Source: an uncultured Roseburia sp. (GTDB taxonomy: Bacteria; Bacillota; Clostridia; Lachnospirales; Lachnospiraceae). From it: DNA of 37,944 nucleotides. The translations under genes and the position numbers were made by a program. Shown here piece by piece: positions 16,583 to 24,382 of this stretch. Each line of letters starts with the position of its first letter. The first letter of the stretch is position 1. Under the pieces are notes generated by a model. It saw nothing but the letters and a program-made list of their open reading frames with translations, did not search any database and was not told the origin of the DNA. The stretch covers positions 1 through 37,944 of the forward strand of contig UQAQ01000029.1 of NCBI GenBank assembly GCA_900539115.1. The letters are read 5' to 3'.

Positions 16583-18260
16583 AATGCTCCTCCCTTCCAA
16601 CCAGGTCTCGGAAGCAGATGACGATCTCGCCATCTTCCATTCTGGAATTTACATATTTTAACCAATTCCGGTCTTTATTAGGATAATCTAAATTTTCGGC
16701 AAAACTGTGCCATCTTGTCTCTTTTCTTGCTTCCAAATGTGCAATAACGGCAAGACACACGATAAGCCGTTCTCTCAGTTCATAGACAAACATCAATTCA
16801 TGCATATCCTCCGCTGCGACATCCGCGCTGAGTTCGATCAGTTGTTTGATCTTGTCTTTCGCAAGTGCCAGCTGCTTTTCATTGAACTGATAATGCGTCG
16901 AAATTCCTCCGGCGTAATTGTCCATGACTTTCTGCATCGCCTCTTCCAAGGCTTCAACAGTAAACATATCGTTTGTTCCTGTCAAAAAATGGTTATATTC
17001 TTTTATTTTTTCTTCCAATGCCGTTTCTTCCGCCTCATTTACCGGCAGTTCCAGCCCGGCATCCAGTTCTTTTACCATATGAAGTGCCGCGATCTCGCCT
17101 TCCACCATCGCTCCGGTCACGTATTTCTGCGGACATCCTCCGGCGACATCTCCTGCCGCATACAGCCCGTGGATCGTCGTCTGGCGGTCCGTGTCCACCC
17201 AATATCCGCTGGCGGTGTGTCCGCCCACGATATAAGGTTCGGTTCCCTCGATCTCCACATTCTGCTCGCTCGGCTTCTTGCCGGATTCAATCCATTTGAG
17301 TGTCTGGCTTGGTGCCATATTGAGGTAGGCTTTTTTCAATGACTCATCCTGCTCGTCGGAAATTCCTTCGGTCCGCAGATAACAAGGACCTCTTCCCTCC
17401 AGATTTTCCATCACCGTTCCATACACTCGTTCCGAAGTCGTCAGACCGTATTTATCTTCGTAAACTTCGCCTTTTGCATTGACCTGTTTTGCGCCGACGC
17501 CCTGTGCGATGGTTCCGGTCGGTGCGATCGTATCTTTGCACCGGAGAGCGATAAAGCGCATCTCAAAGGTTGTCATCTCGGCTCCGCTCCGAATCCCCAT
17601 CGCATATCCTGCGCCGGTATTAAATGGCGGATACCACATTTTATGTCTCGAAAATCCCGGATTGTTCGGACGGTAAAGCCCTGCCGCTCCGCCGGTCGCA
17701 CAAAGCACTTTCTTTGCGCGGATCTCGTAAGCAGTGTTTTCTTCCATCGAAAATCCAAACACTCCGCGGATCGTATTATCCTCCACAATGTAATCGGTTA
17801 TATTGATTCGATTCAATACATTCACATCCGGAAGGCTCTCTACCGCCGAAGCCAGCAACGGTTTCATATTTTCGCCGTTGATCTTTATATTTCGATTTCC
17901 GCGTGCGACGTATTCTCCATTTTCATCTTTCAAAATGACAAGTCCGAGTTTTTCCATTTTTTCCGTTACCCGGTTGAGGCCCTCTGACATTGTCATAAGC
18001 AGATCTTCTCTCACGATGCCATCCGCATCTTTTTTCGCATATTCCACATAATCTTCCGGCTTTCTGCCTTTTACGATATAGGCATTGATCGCGTTGACAC
18101 CGGCAGCCAGGCAGCCGCTCCGCTTAATATTTGCTTTTTCCGCAATAATGATCGAATAATCGGATTTTTCGCGGATCGTCAATGCGGCGTAACATCCTGC
18201 CGTTCCTCCACCGACGATCAAAATGTCCGTATGAAGTATTTTTTTATTTTCAATCTGCAT
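16566..18260 (-). CDS. aprA: Adenylylsulfate reductase alpha subunit (flavoprotein)
   Basis: A 564-residue FAD protein of the succinate dehydrogenase/fumarate reductase superfamily. It has IVGGGTAGCYAA near the N-terminus, AEKANIKRSGCLAAGVNAINAY, ALRCKDTIAPTGT and GLYAAGDVAGG. Gene neighbours (aprB, cysD, cysN, sulfate transporter) identify it as AprA rather than fumarate reductase. It is shorter than dissimilatory AprA, consistent with assimilation. APS reduction here needs no PAPS, which agrees with the dead kinase tail on CysN. The start at 18260 follows AAGGAGGAG and overrides a frame from 18302. Confidence 0.92.
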   Translation of the reverse strand: MQIENKKILHTDILIVGGGTAGCYAALTIREKSDYSIIIAEKANIKRSGCLAAGVNAINAYIVKGRKPEDYVEYAKKDADGIVREDLLMTMSEGLNRVTEKMEKLGLVILKDENGEYVARGNRNIKINGENMKPLLASAVESLPDVNVLNRINITDYIVEDNTIRGVFGFSMEENTAYEIRAKKVLCATGGAAGLYRPNNPGFSRHKMWYPPFNTGAGYAMGIRSGAEMTTFEMRFIALRCKDTIAPTGTIAQGVGAKQVNAKGEVYEDKYGLTTSERVYGTVMENLEGRGPCYLRTEGISDEQDESLKKAYLNMAPSQTLKWIESGKKPSEQNVEIEGTEPYIVGGHTASGYWVDTDRQTTIHGLYAAGDVAGGCPQKYVTGAMVEGEIAALHMVKELDAGLELPVNEAEETALEEKIKEYNHFLTGTNDMFTVEALEEAMQKVMDNYAGGISTHYQFNEKQLALAKDKIKQLIELSADVAAEDMHELMFVYELRERLIVCLAVIAHLEARKETRWHSFAENLDYPNKDRNWLKYVNSRMEDGEIVICFRDLVGREEHYEHSN

Positions 18261-18327
18261 CGCAGCTCCTCCTTGTTTTTCCTGTTCTTTTTGTGTTGGC
18301 AATTTGCCTGTTTGCCAGTTGCCCTAC

Positions 18328-18362
18328 GGGATGCTCCGCAGCTTACGCTGCTCCCGCATCCC
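18328..18362 (-). repeat. Perfect two-stage hairpin in the aprA-cysA gap
   Basis: GGGATGC (18328-18334) pairs with GCATCCC (18356-18362), and inside GCAGC pairs with GCTGC around a TTAC loop. The gap between cysA and aprA (18261-18423, 163 bases) is the longest inside the operon. It also holds the palindrome GGCAATTTGCC near 18298. No U-run follows, so this looks like a REP-like or mRNA-processing hairpin, not a terminator. No promoter was recognised here. Confidence 0.7.
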
Positions 18363-18423
18363 TGCAAAAACTCGAACTCCGTGGCTCTGCCGCTCCATTC
18401 TCGTTTTTGATCCCCTTGGGCAG

Positions 18424-19485
18424 CTAAATGTAGAACACATCCTGTTCCTGCATCTCTTTGTTTTCGAGCAGATACGTCTGTGCCTCGTCAAACACATACA
18501 ATCGGTAGATCAACACATGTACCGTCTCGCCGACAGCCACCAGATCTTTTTCCAGCGACCGCTCGCCGACAACCTCGATTCCGTTAATATCGACGGTGAT
18601 GTCGATGCGGTTTCCGCGAAATACCACATCTTTTACGACGCCGGTCTCTGCCGCGCTGATGTACTGATCGAGTTTTCCACTCTTTGATATTTTTATAAAT
18701 TCCGGCCGGATGACAGCTCTGTCTGTCCCCTCGACCTGGTCGAATCCTTTTAATTTTCCATATTCTTCCACTACCGAAGACCGGCCGATAAATTTGGCGA
18801 CAAACGGGGTTCCCGGTGATTTGTAAATTTCTACCGGCGTTCCCATCTGCTCAATGGTTCCGTGGTTCGTAATGATGATCTCATCGGCTACCTCTACGGC
18901 CTCATCCTGATCGTGGGTAACGAAAATACTCGTAATTCCCAGTTTTTCTACCATTTCTTTGAGCCAGCTCCGCAGCTCCGTTCTTACTTTGGCATCGATC
19001 GCCGCAAACGGTTCGTCCAGCAAAAGTACCTGTGGATTCGGCGCCAATGCTCTGGCAAATGCCACTCTCTGGCGCTGCCCGCCGGACAACTGATTGGGAT
19101 ACCGTTTTTCCATTCCCGAAAGTCCGGTTAATTCGAGAAGTTCTTTGACTCTCTCTTTGATCTGTTTTTTCGGCATCTTCTGCAATTCCAGGCCAAACGC
19201 CACATTGTCAAAAACTGTCATATATCGGAACAACGCATAATTTTGAAATACAAAGCCGATGCCCCGCTTTGATGCAGGAATGTCATTGACTCGTTTTCCG
19301 TCGATGAAGATATCTCCGGAATTTGGATTTTCCAGCCCTGCAATCATTCGCAAAAGTGTCGTTTTTCCGCTTCCGGAAGGTCCGAGAAGCGCGACCAGTT
19401 TTCCTTTTTCAATCCCGAAACTCACATTGTCGGAGGCAAGGAAATCGCCGTATCGCTTGTATATGTTCTTCATTTCTACGTACAT
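18424..19485 (-). CDS. cysA: Sulfate/thiosulfate ABC transporter ATP-binding protein
   Basis: A 353-residue ATPase of the sulfate importer: Walker A GPSGSGKTT, Q-loop FQNYALF, signature LSGGQRQRVAFARAL, Walker B VLLLDEPFAAID, H-loop FVTHDQDEA. A C-terminal regulatory TOBE-like domain follows residue 240. It energises uptake through CysT and CysW. Three bases separate it from the cysW stop, and GGGTGG precedes the start. Confidence 0.94.
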   Translation of the reverse strand: MYVEMKNIYKRYGDFLASDNVSFGIEKGKLVALLGPSGSGKTTLLRMIAGLENPNSGDIFIDGKRVNDIPASKRGIGFVFQNYALFRYMTVFDNVAFGLELQKMPKKQIKERVKELLELTGLSGMEKRYPNQLSGGQRQRVAFARALAPNPQVLLLDEPFAAIDAKVRTELRSWLKEMVEKLGITSIFVTHDQDEAVEVADEIIITNHGTIEQMGTPVEIYKSPGTPFVAKFIGRSSVVEEYGKLKGFDQVEGTDRAVIRPEFIKISKSGKLDQYISAAETGVVKDVVFRGNRIDITVDINGIEVVGERSLEKDLVAVGETVHVLIYRLYVFDEAQTYLLENKEMQEQDVFYI

Positions 19486-19488
19486 TGC

Positions 19489-20349
19489 TTACCACCCTTC
19501 CTTTCCTTTGTCCCGGTGTTCGAGAATATTTCTTGCGATCAATAAGATTACCGCCAGGATCACTAAGATCGAAGATACGGCAAATGCCGCCGTGATCGAA
19601 GTATCCGTTCCTGACATATATAAAGCATCAATTTCCAGCGGAAGTGTAAATGTCTCGCCTCGTGTCTTTGACAGGGCATTGACCGCGCCAAATTCGCCTA
19701 ACGCTCTCGCTGTACATAAGATAATACCATAAATCAGGCCCCATTTCATCTGTGGAAGCGTAATTTTTCGGAAAATTTTATATCCGCTCGCTCCCATCAG
19801 CGCTGCCGCCTCTTCTTCGTCCTTTCCCTGCGCATTGAGAATCGGGATCAGTTCCCTCGATACAAATGGGAAAGTAACAAAAATCGTCGCCAGCACAACA
19901 CCCGGAATTGCAAATGTGATGCGGATGTCCGTTCCAAGCCATTGGTTCACTGCGCGGATCGCAGGGTAAAACCATCCGAGCCGTCCAAAGGTCATCAGAT
20001 AGGCAAGTCCTACGATCACCGGCGATATCGAAAACGGAATGTCAATGAGCGTTGCCAGGATCTGTTTCCCGTGAAAGGAAAATTTTGTCAAAAGCCATGC
20101 GGCGCAGATTCCAAAAAACGTATTTACGATGACCGCGATCACCGTTGCCAGAATCGTTACGCCAAGAGCGCTTCGCACATATTCCGTTGAAATCGACTCG
20201 AGATAAAAATCGATTCCCTCTTTCAGGGAACTGGCAATCACCGAAGCCAATGGGATCACAAGCATCAATACGAGAAATGCCACCGTTATGGTGATCATCA
20301 GCCGTTTTGTCCGCCGCTTCCCGCGTTCGAGTTTTTCCTGTTCGCTCAT
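19489..20349 (-). CDS. cysW: Sulfate ABC transporter permease, CysW-type
   Basis: A 286-residue inner-membrane permease with about six transmembrane segments, the first near residues 17-38 (after a KRRTKR stretch). The coupling EAA-like loop reads EEEAAALMGASGYKIFRKITLP. It forms the channel with CysT. The start at 20349 (MSEQEKLE) has GGAGAG upstream and clears the cysT stop; the frame from 20412 would run 50 bases into cysT and is less likely. Assignment to CysW over CysT rests on order (sbp-T-W-A) and similarity. Confidence 0.92.
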   Translation of the reverse strand: MSEQEKLERGKRRTKRLMITITVAFLVLMLVIPLASVIASSLKEGIDFYLESISTEYVRSALGVTILATVIAVIVNTFFGICAAWLLTKFSFHGKQILATLIDIPFSISPVIVGLAYLMTFGRLGWFYPAIRAVNQWLGTDIRITFAIPGVVLATIFVTFPFVSRELIPILNAQGKDEEEAAALMGASGYKIFRKITLPQMKWGLIYGIILCTARALGEFGAVNALSKTRGETFTLPLEIDALYMSGTDTSITAAFAVSSILVILAVILLIARNILEHRDKGKEGW

Positions 20350-20362
20350 GGGCCATTCTCTC

Positions 20363-21217
20363 CTACAATAAATTCGTTCTCGCTGACTGTCTCGCCTGCA
20401 CGATATTGACAAAAAGCAAAAGCAGAAATGAGAGAATCAGCATCACAAATGCGATCGCCGTCGCACTTGCATAATCAATATAACTTAATTTTTGCATAAT
20501 AACATAAGAAATTACCTGTGTCTTTTCCTTTGCGCTGTTTCCCGAGATGTAAATGACACTGCCATATTCGCCGATCCCTCGGGCAAAAGCAAGTCCAAAT
20601 CCGGTCAACAGAGCCGGCCGTAACTCCGGCAAAATAACGGAAAAGAATGTTTTTTTCGGTGTCGCGCCAAGCATATAGGCCGCTTCTTCGTATTGACCAT
20701 CCATTTTTTCAAGAACCGGCTGAACCGCTCTTATGACAAACGGCAGTCCCACGAAGATCAACGCGATTACAAGTCCGAGATGGGTATACGTTACTTTTAT
20801 TCCAAGTTTTTCCAGCCCGCTTCCCAGCCAGCCGCTTTCCGAATATAATTTCGAAAGCGTAATGCCGGCAACCGCGGTCGGCAGTGCAAAGGGAAGTTCA
20901 ATGAATCCATCTAAGATCCGTTTTCCCGGAAAATCGTATTTGACTAACGTCCATGCTACGATCAGTCCAAACACCGCATTAAGTACCGCCGCCACGAACG
21001 AACAGCCGATGCTGGTAAGAAAGGCATTCCGCACATTCGGTTTCCAGAGCAGCGCGAAAAATTCACGTGGGGAAATCTGAAGCGAATGCACAAGCACGGA
21101 TGCCAGCGGAATGAGTACAATGAGCGAAAGCATCGTTACGACAATTCCCAAAGTGCATCGATAACCCGGTATGACTCTGGCTTTTTTCACTTTTTTTGGT
21201 ATATCTGCCTTTTTCAT
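20363..21217 (-). CDS. cysT: Sulfate ABC transporter permease, CysT-type
   Basis: A 284-residue permease with about six membrane segments; the first covers GIVVTMLSLIVLIPLASVLV. The ATPase-coupling loop is EEAAYMLGATPKKTFFSVILP, followed by ARGIGEYGSVIYISGN, which is characteristic of sulfate and molybdate permeases. AGGAGCG precedes the start, 20 bases after the sbp stop codon. It pairs with CysW. Confidence 0.93.
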   Translation of the reverse strand: MKKADIPKKVKKARVIPGYRCTLGIVVTMLSLIVLIPLASVLVHSLQISPREFFALLWKPNVRNAFLTSIGCSFVAAVLNAVFGLIVAWTLVKYDFPGKRILDGFIELPFALPTAVAGITLSKLYSESGWLGSGLEKLGIKVTYTHLGLVIALIFVGLPFVIRAVQPVLEKMDGQYEEAAYMLGATPKKTFFSVILPELRPALLTGFGLAFARGIGEYGSVIYISGNSAKEKTQVISYVIMQKLSYIDYASATAIAFVMLILSFLLLLFVNIVQARQSARTNLL

Positions 21218-21237
21218 CTTCTCTCGCTCCTGTCATT

Positions 21238-22263
21238 CTAGTATTCGTAAATCTCATCAAACATGGCGCCATCGTCAAAATACGTCTCGTAGGCCTTGTC
21301 CCAGCCGCCGTAATCTCCGATGTTCCACATCTTGATTGACAGATCGTATTGGTCTGAAAATTCCTGTAAGACTGCTTCATTGGATGGACGGTAGCCATTT
21401 TCCCCAATAAGCCGCTGAGCCTCGTCGCTGTACAAATATTGCAAATATCCGGTACTTACTTCTTCACTCTGGTTCATTTCGGCGTTGTCATCGACCACCG
21501 CCACACTCGGCTGCGCCAGAATGCTGACCGAAGGATTGATCATCTCGTATTCACCCGGGTAAGAGTTTAACGTCGCCAATGCTTCATTTTCCCAGGCAAT
21601 CAGCACATCGCCCTTTCTATTTTCTACAAATGTAGTCGTTGCTCCTCTTGCGCCCGAATCCATCACAGACACATTTTGATACAATGCTTTCATAAACTGC
21701 TTTTCTTTCGCCGCATCGTTCCATGTCGTCTTCGCATAACTGAGAGCCGCCAGGAAATTCCAGCATGCTCCGCCACTGCTCTTCGGATCCGGTGTAATGA
21801 CTTCCACACCGTTCTTTACCAAATCCTGCCAATCACGAATCTGCTTCGGATTCCCTTTTCGTACCAAAAATACGATGGTCGATGTGTAAGGAGCACTGTC
21901 TTTGTCAAATTCTTTCTGCCATCCGGCATTGATCAGTCCTGTTGTTTCAATCAATGTAATGTCATGCTCAAGTGCCAGTGTAACGACATCGGCATTACAT
22001 CCTTCCACGACGGATCTTGCCTGACTTCCGGAACCTCCGTGCGACTGTATCACCCGCACTTTTTTTCCGAAATTCTTTTCGTAATATTGTTCAAATAACA
22101 CATTGTATTTTTCGTAAAATTCTCTCGTCGGATCGTAAGAAACGTTGGTGATTGTCAGCTCATCGCCGTTCTTTTTTCCACAACCGCCAAGTCCGTCCAC
22201 CATCCCGGCTGTCATTGCCACGATAAGCACCATGGACAGTATTCTGTGTTTTCTTTTCTGCAT
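21238..22263 (-). CDS. sbp: Sulfate-binding lipoprotein
   Basis: A 341-residue extracellular solute-binding protein of the Sbp/CysP family. The signal peptide has a KRKHR start, a hydrophobic core and a lipobox LGGC with C28 as the lipid-anchored residue. The mature part has TNVSYDPTREFYEKYN, the VIQSHGGSGSQARSV sulfate loop, DPKSSGGACWNFL and TTFVENRKGDVLIAWENEA, all family hallmarks. Membrane-anchored, it hands sulfate to CysTW. Its start is 14 bases after the cysK stop, with AGAGGA as ribosome site. Confidence 0.95.
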   Translation of the reverse strand: MQKRKHRILSMVLIVAMTAGMVDGLGGCGKKNGDELTITNVSYDPTREFYEKYNVLFEQYYEKNFGKKVRVIQSHGGSGSQARSVVEGCNADVVTLALEHDITLIETTGLINAGWQKEFDKDSAPYTSTIVFLVRKGNPKQIRDWQDLVKNGVEVITPDPKSSGGACWNFLAALSYAKTTWNDAAKEKQFMKALYQNVSVMDSGARGATTTFVENRKGDVLIAWENEALATLNSYPGEYEMINPSVSILAQPSVAVVDDNAEMNQSEEVSTGYLQYLYSDEAQRLIGENGYRPSNEAVLQEFSDQYDLSIKMWNIGDYGGWDKAYETYFDDGAMFDEIYEY

Positions 22264-22277
22264 AAAATCCTCTGCCT

Positions 22278-23210
22278 TTATACAATAAATAAGGAAGTAG
22301 AAAGATATCTCTCACCGGTATCCGGGAGCAATACCACGATATTTTTGCCCTCATTTTCCGGACGTTTGGCAAGTTCTGTCGCTGCGTACAATGCTGCACC
22401 GGAGGAAATTCCCACAAGCACACCGTCGGTTCTCGCAATCTTTCTTGCTGTCTCGAATGCATCGTCGTTTTCCACTTTTATGATCTCATCCAATACTTTC
22501 ATTTCGAGTACACCCGGCACAAAACCGGCGCCGATTCCCTGAATCTTATGTGGTCCAGGCTTTCCTCCGGAAAGCACCGGCGAACTTGCAGGCTCTACGG
22601 CTACGACTTTGACATCCGGATTTTTCTCTTTCAATGCCAGTCCGGTTCCGGTTACGGTTCCGCCGGTTCCGACTGCCGATACGAAGATGTCTACCTTTCC
22701 ATCGGTATCTCTCCAGATCTCCTGTCCGGTCGTCTTTTTATGGATTTCCGGATTTGCCTCATTTTCAAACTGCTGCGGAATAAAGGCATTTCCATATTCT
22801 TCCTTTAGTGCTTCTGCTTTTGCGATTGCACCTTTCATACCTTCGCGTCCCGGTGTGAGTACGATCTCTGCCCCCAGCGCCGATACGATCTTACGTCTCT
22901 CTACGCTCATCGTATCCGGCATCGTAAGAATCAGATGCAGGCCTTTGGCTGCTGCCACAAATGCAAGTCCGATCCCCGTATTTCCGCTTGTCGGCTCGAT
23001 AATAACGGTGTCGGCGTTGATCTTGCCATCTTTGATCCCCTGCTCGATCATCGCGCCTGCCACACGGTCTTTCACGCTTCCCAGCGGATTAAAATATTCC
23101 AATTTTGCAATTACTTTCGCTTTTAATTCATTTTCTTTTTCATAATTTGTCAACTCCAGCAATGGAGTATTTCCAATCAACTCTGTCAACTGCTTTGCAA
23201 TCTTTTCCAT
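22278..23210 (-). CDS. cysK: Cysteine synthase (O-acetylserine sulfhydrylase)
   Basis: A 310-residue PLP enzyme making cysteine from O-acetylserine and sulfide. PLP lysine K47 is in NPLGSVKDRV; TSGNTGIGLA binds the substrate carboxylate; VGTGGTVTGTG is the phosphate loop. The start at 23210 is preceded by GGAAGGGCGG; the longer frame from 23303 runs through the repeated leader and lacks the family N-terminus. It is the first gene after the strong promoter. In Firmicutes CysK also binds CymR, and the terminal gene of this operon encodes a CymR-like protein. Confidence 0.96.
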   Translation of the reverse strand: MEKIAKQLTELIGNTPLLELTNYEKENELKAKVIAKLEYFNPLGSVKDRVAGAMIEQGIKDGKINADTVIIEPTSGNTGIGLAFVAAAKGLHLILTMPDTMSVERRKIVSALGAEIVLTPGREGMKGAIAKAEALKEEYGNAFIPQQFENEANPEIHKKTTGQEIWRDTDGKVDIFVSAVGTGGTVTGTGLALKEKNPDVKVVAVEPASSPVLSGGKPGPHKIQGIGAGFVPGVLEMKVLDEIIKVENDDAFETARKIARTDGVLVGISSGAALYAATELAKRPENEGKNIVVLLPDTGERYLSTSLFIV

Positions 23211-23248
23211 AATCGTTACCGCCCTTCCAATGTTTTTCGTTTTGCGAT

Positions 23249-23359
23249 AGGTAGCATGCTGATGCATGCGCAGGTCATCAAGCTTCGCTTGGTGACAAGA
23301 CACAAGGTAGCATGCTGATGCATGCGTAGGTCATCAAGCTTCGCTTGGTGACAAGACAT
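23249..23359 (-). repeat. Two tandem 56-bp units in the 5' leader of the operon
   Basis: Copies at 23249-23304 and 23305-23359 differ by one base (GCGCAGG versus GCGTAGG) before the junction. On the minus-strand transcript each copy can fold into two hairpins: CCAAGC-GAA-GCTTG extended by flanking pairs, and GCATGC-ATCA-GCATGC. Each copy also holds an ATG opening a Cys-containing mini-frame (see findings). They occupy most of the roughly 140-base leader between the promoter and cysK. The rest of the 23211-23524 gap holds the promoter and the rmuC terminator. Confidence 0.85.
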
Positions 23360-23392
23360 ATCATATCATCTTTATCCTACTAAGTCAATAGG
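23360..23392 (-). promoter_or_regulatory. Sigma-A promoter with overlapping inverted repeat (putative CymR/Rrf2 operator)
   Basis: On the minus strand: -35 TTGACT (23388-23383), 17-base spacer, -10 TATGAT (23365-23360). The inverted repeat CCTACT-N5-AATAGG (23376-23392) covers the -35 box and half of the spacer. Binding there would block RNA polymerase. The matching regulator in the same operon is the Rrf2 protein; that link is inferred. Confidence 0.8.
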
Positions 23393-23483
23393 AATTATGG
23401 AAAAAGTAAAAATTTTTCGATTTTCCTGACAAGAACCTCCCATTTTAGCCTTTAAGAAACATCTACCATTGGGCGCACTGCCT

Positions 23484-23520
23484 AAAAATAAGCCTCCCTG
23501 AATCGAACTCAGGGAGGCTT
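23484..23520 (-). terminator. Rho-independent terminator after rmuC
   Basis: A perfect 12-bp stem, AAGCCTCCCTGA (23490-23501) with TCAGGGAGGCTT (23509-23520), followed on the minus strand by ATTTTTA. It lies just after the rmuC stop codon and isolates the sulfur operon from upstream transcription. Confidence 0.93.
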
Positions 23521-23524
23521 GTCT

Positions 23525-24367
23525 TTACTGCCAGTCTGTATCATCTAACATTTCTAATTTTTTCTTCAGCATTCTCGTACGCCTGCCGACAAGCATGTCG
23601 AGTTCCTTTTCCGACTGCTCTAATCTTTTCTGGAGATTCAGCAAAACTTCTTCGTAATTGTCCACCTCCGAGCGCACTTCCGTCAAAACACGCCACACGT
23701 CACCGCTCTTTTCCTGTATTTCAAGTGTGCGGAATCCCATCTGCAAACTATTTAACAGCACTCCGATACTTGCCGGCGAAGCCATCGTCACCTTGTAAAG
23801 CCGCATCAATTCCTGCGCCAGCCCAAGTTTTACCGACGCCACATAAATCGCTTCGATTGGAAAAAACAACACGGCAAAATCTGTCGTATACGGCGGCAGA
23901 ATGTACTTGTCGTGGATATCTTTCGCAAACGACTTCACGCGGTTTTTAAACACGATTGCCGCATCTTCCGCCATTTCCCGGTTTCCGCTCTGCAATGCTT
24001 CTTCGTATTGGAGATACGCATCCAACGGAAACTTCGAGTCAATCGGAAGATATACCGGTTCTTCGTATCTTCCGGGAAGTTTTACCGCATATTCTACGCG
24101 TGTAGTCCTTCCCGGAATTACCATACACTCCGTCTCGTATTGATCGGGAGTGAGCGTCTCATCAAGAATGCTTCCCAGCTGCCATTCGCCCCAGATTCCG
24201 CGGGTTTTTACCCCGGTAAACATCCGCTGCAGTCCGGCGACTTCCCGCCGGATCTCCTCAATCTGCGGATTGATCTCCGGTTTCCGGTTTTGGCGCTGCA
24301 TCGCTATCATCAGATATACATTGGAAATAACCAGCAGAATCACAATAATGCCAAGTAAAATTTCCAT
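23525..24367 (-). CDS. rmuC: RmuC-family DNA recombination protein, short form
   Basis: A 280-residue RmuC homologue. Residues 1-22 form one N-terminal membrane helix; the conserved core follows (TRGIWGEWQLGSILDETL, LPIDSKFPLDAYL, KYILPPYTTDFAVLFFPIEAIYV, and SPASIGVLLNSLQMGFRTLEIQ). The long coiled coil between helix and core, present in Escherichia coli RmuC (475 residues), is almost absent. RmuC proteins limit inversion at short inverted repeats and contain a predicted nuclease fold. It starts 15 bases after the GH3 stop, with AAAGGAGG, so it is probably the last gene of the uraA-upp-GH3 unit. Confidence 0.9.
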   Translation of the reverse strand: MEILLGIIVILLVISNVYLMIAMQRQNRKPEINPQIEEIRREVAGLQRMFTGVKTRGIWGEWQLGSILDETLTPDQYETECMVIPGRTTRVEYAVKLPGRYEEPVYLPIDSKFPLDAYLQYEEALQSGNREMAEDAAIVFKNRVKSFAKDIHDKYILPPYTTDFAVLFFPIEAIYVASVKLGLAQELMRLYKVTMASPASIGVLLNSLQMGFRTLEIQEKSGDVWRVLTEVRSEVDNYEEVLLNLQKRLEQSEKELDMLVGRRTRMLKKKLEMLDDTDWQ

Positions 24368-24382
24368 TGTCGTCCTCCTTTA

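Noticed and set aside
16566..18260. Fumarate reductase or succinate dehydrogenase flavoprotein
   Set aside because: The adjacent AprB-type ferredoxin, ATP sulfurylase and sulfate transporter genes identify it as APS reductase.
23211..23359. T-box or SAM riboswitch in the cysK leader
   Set aside because: No T-box sequence or terminator/antiterminator pair, and no SAM-I core; the leader is explained by the 56-bp duplication.
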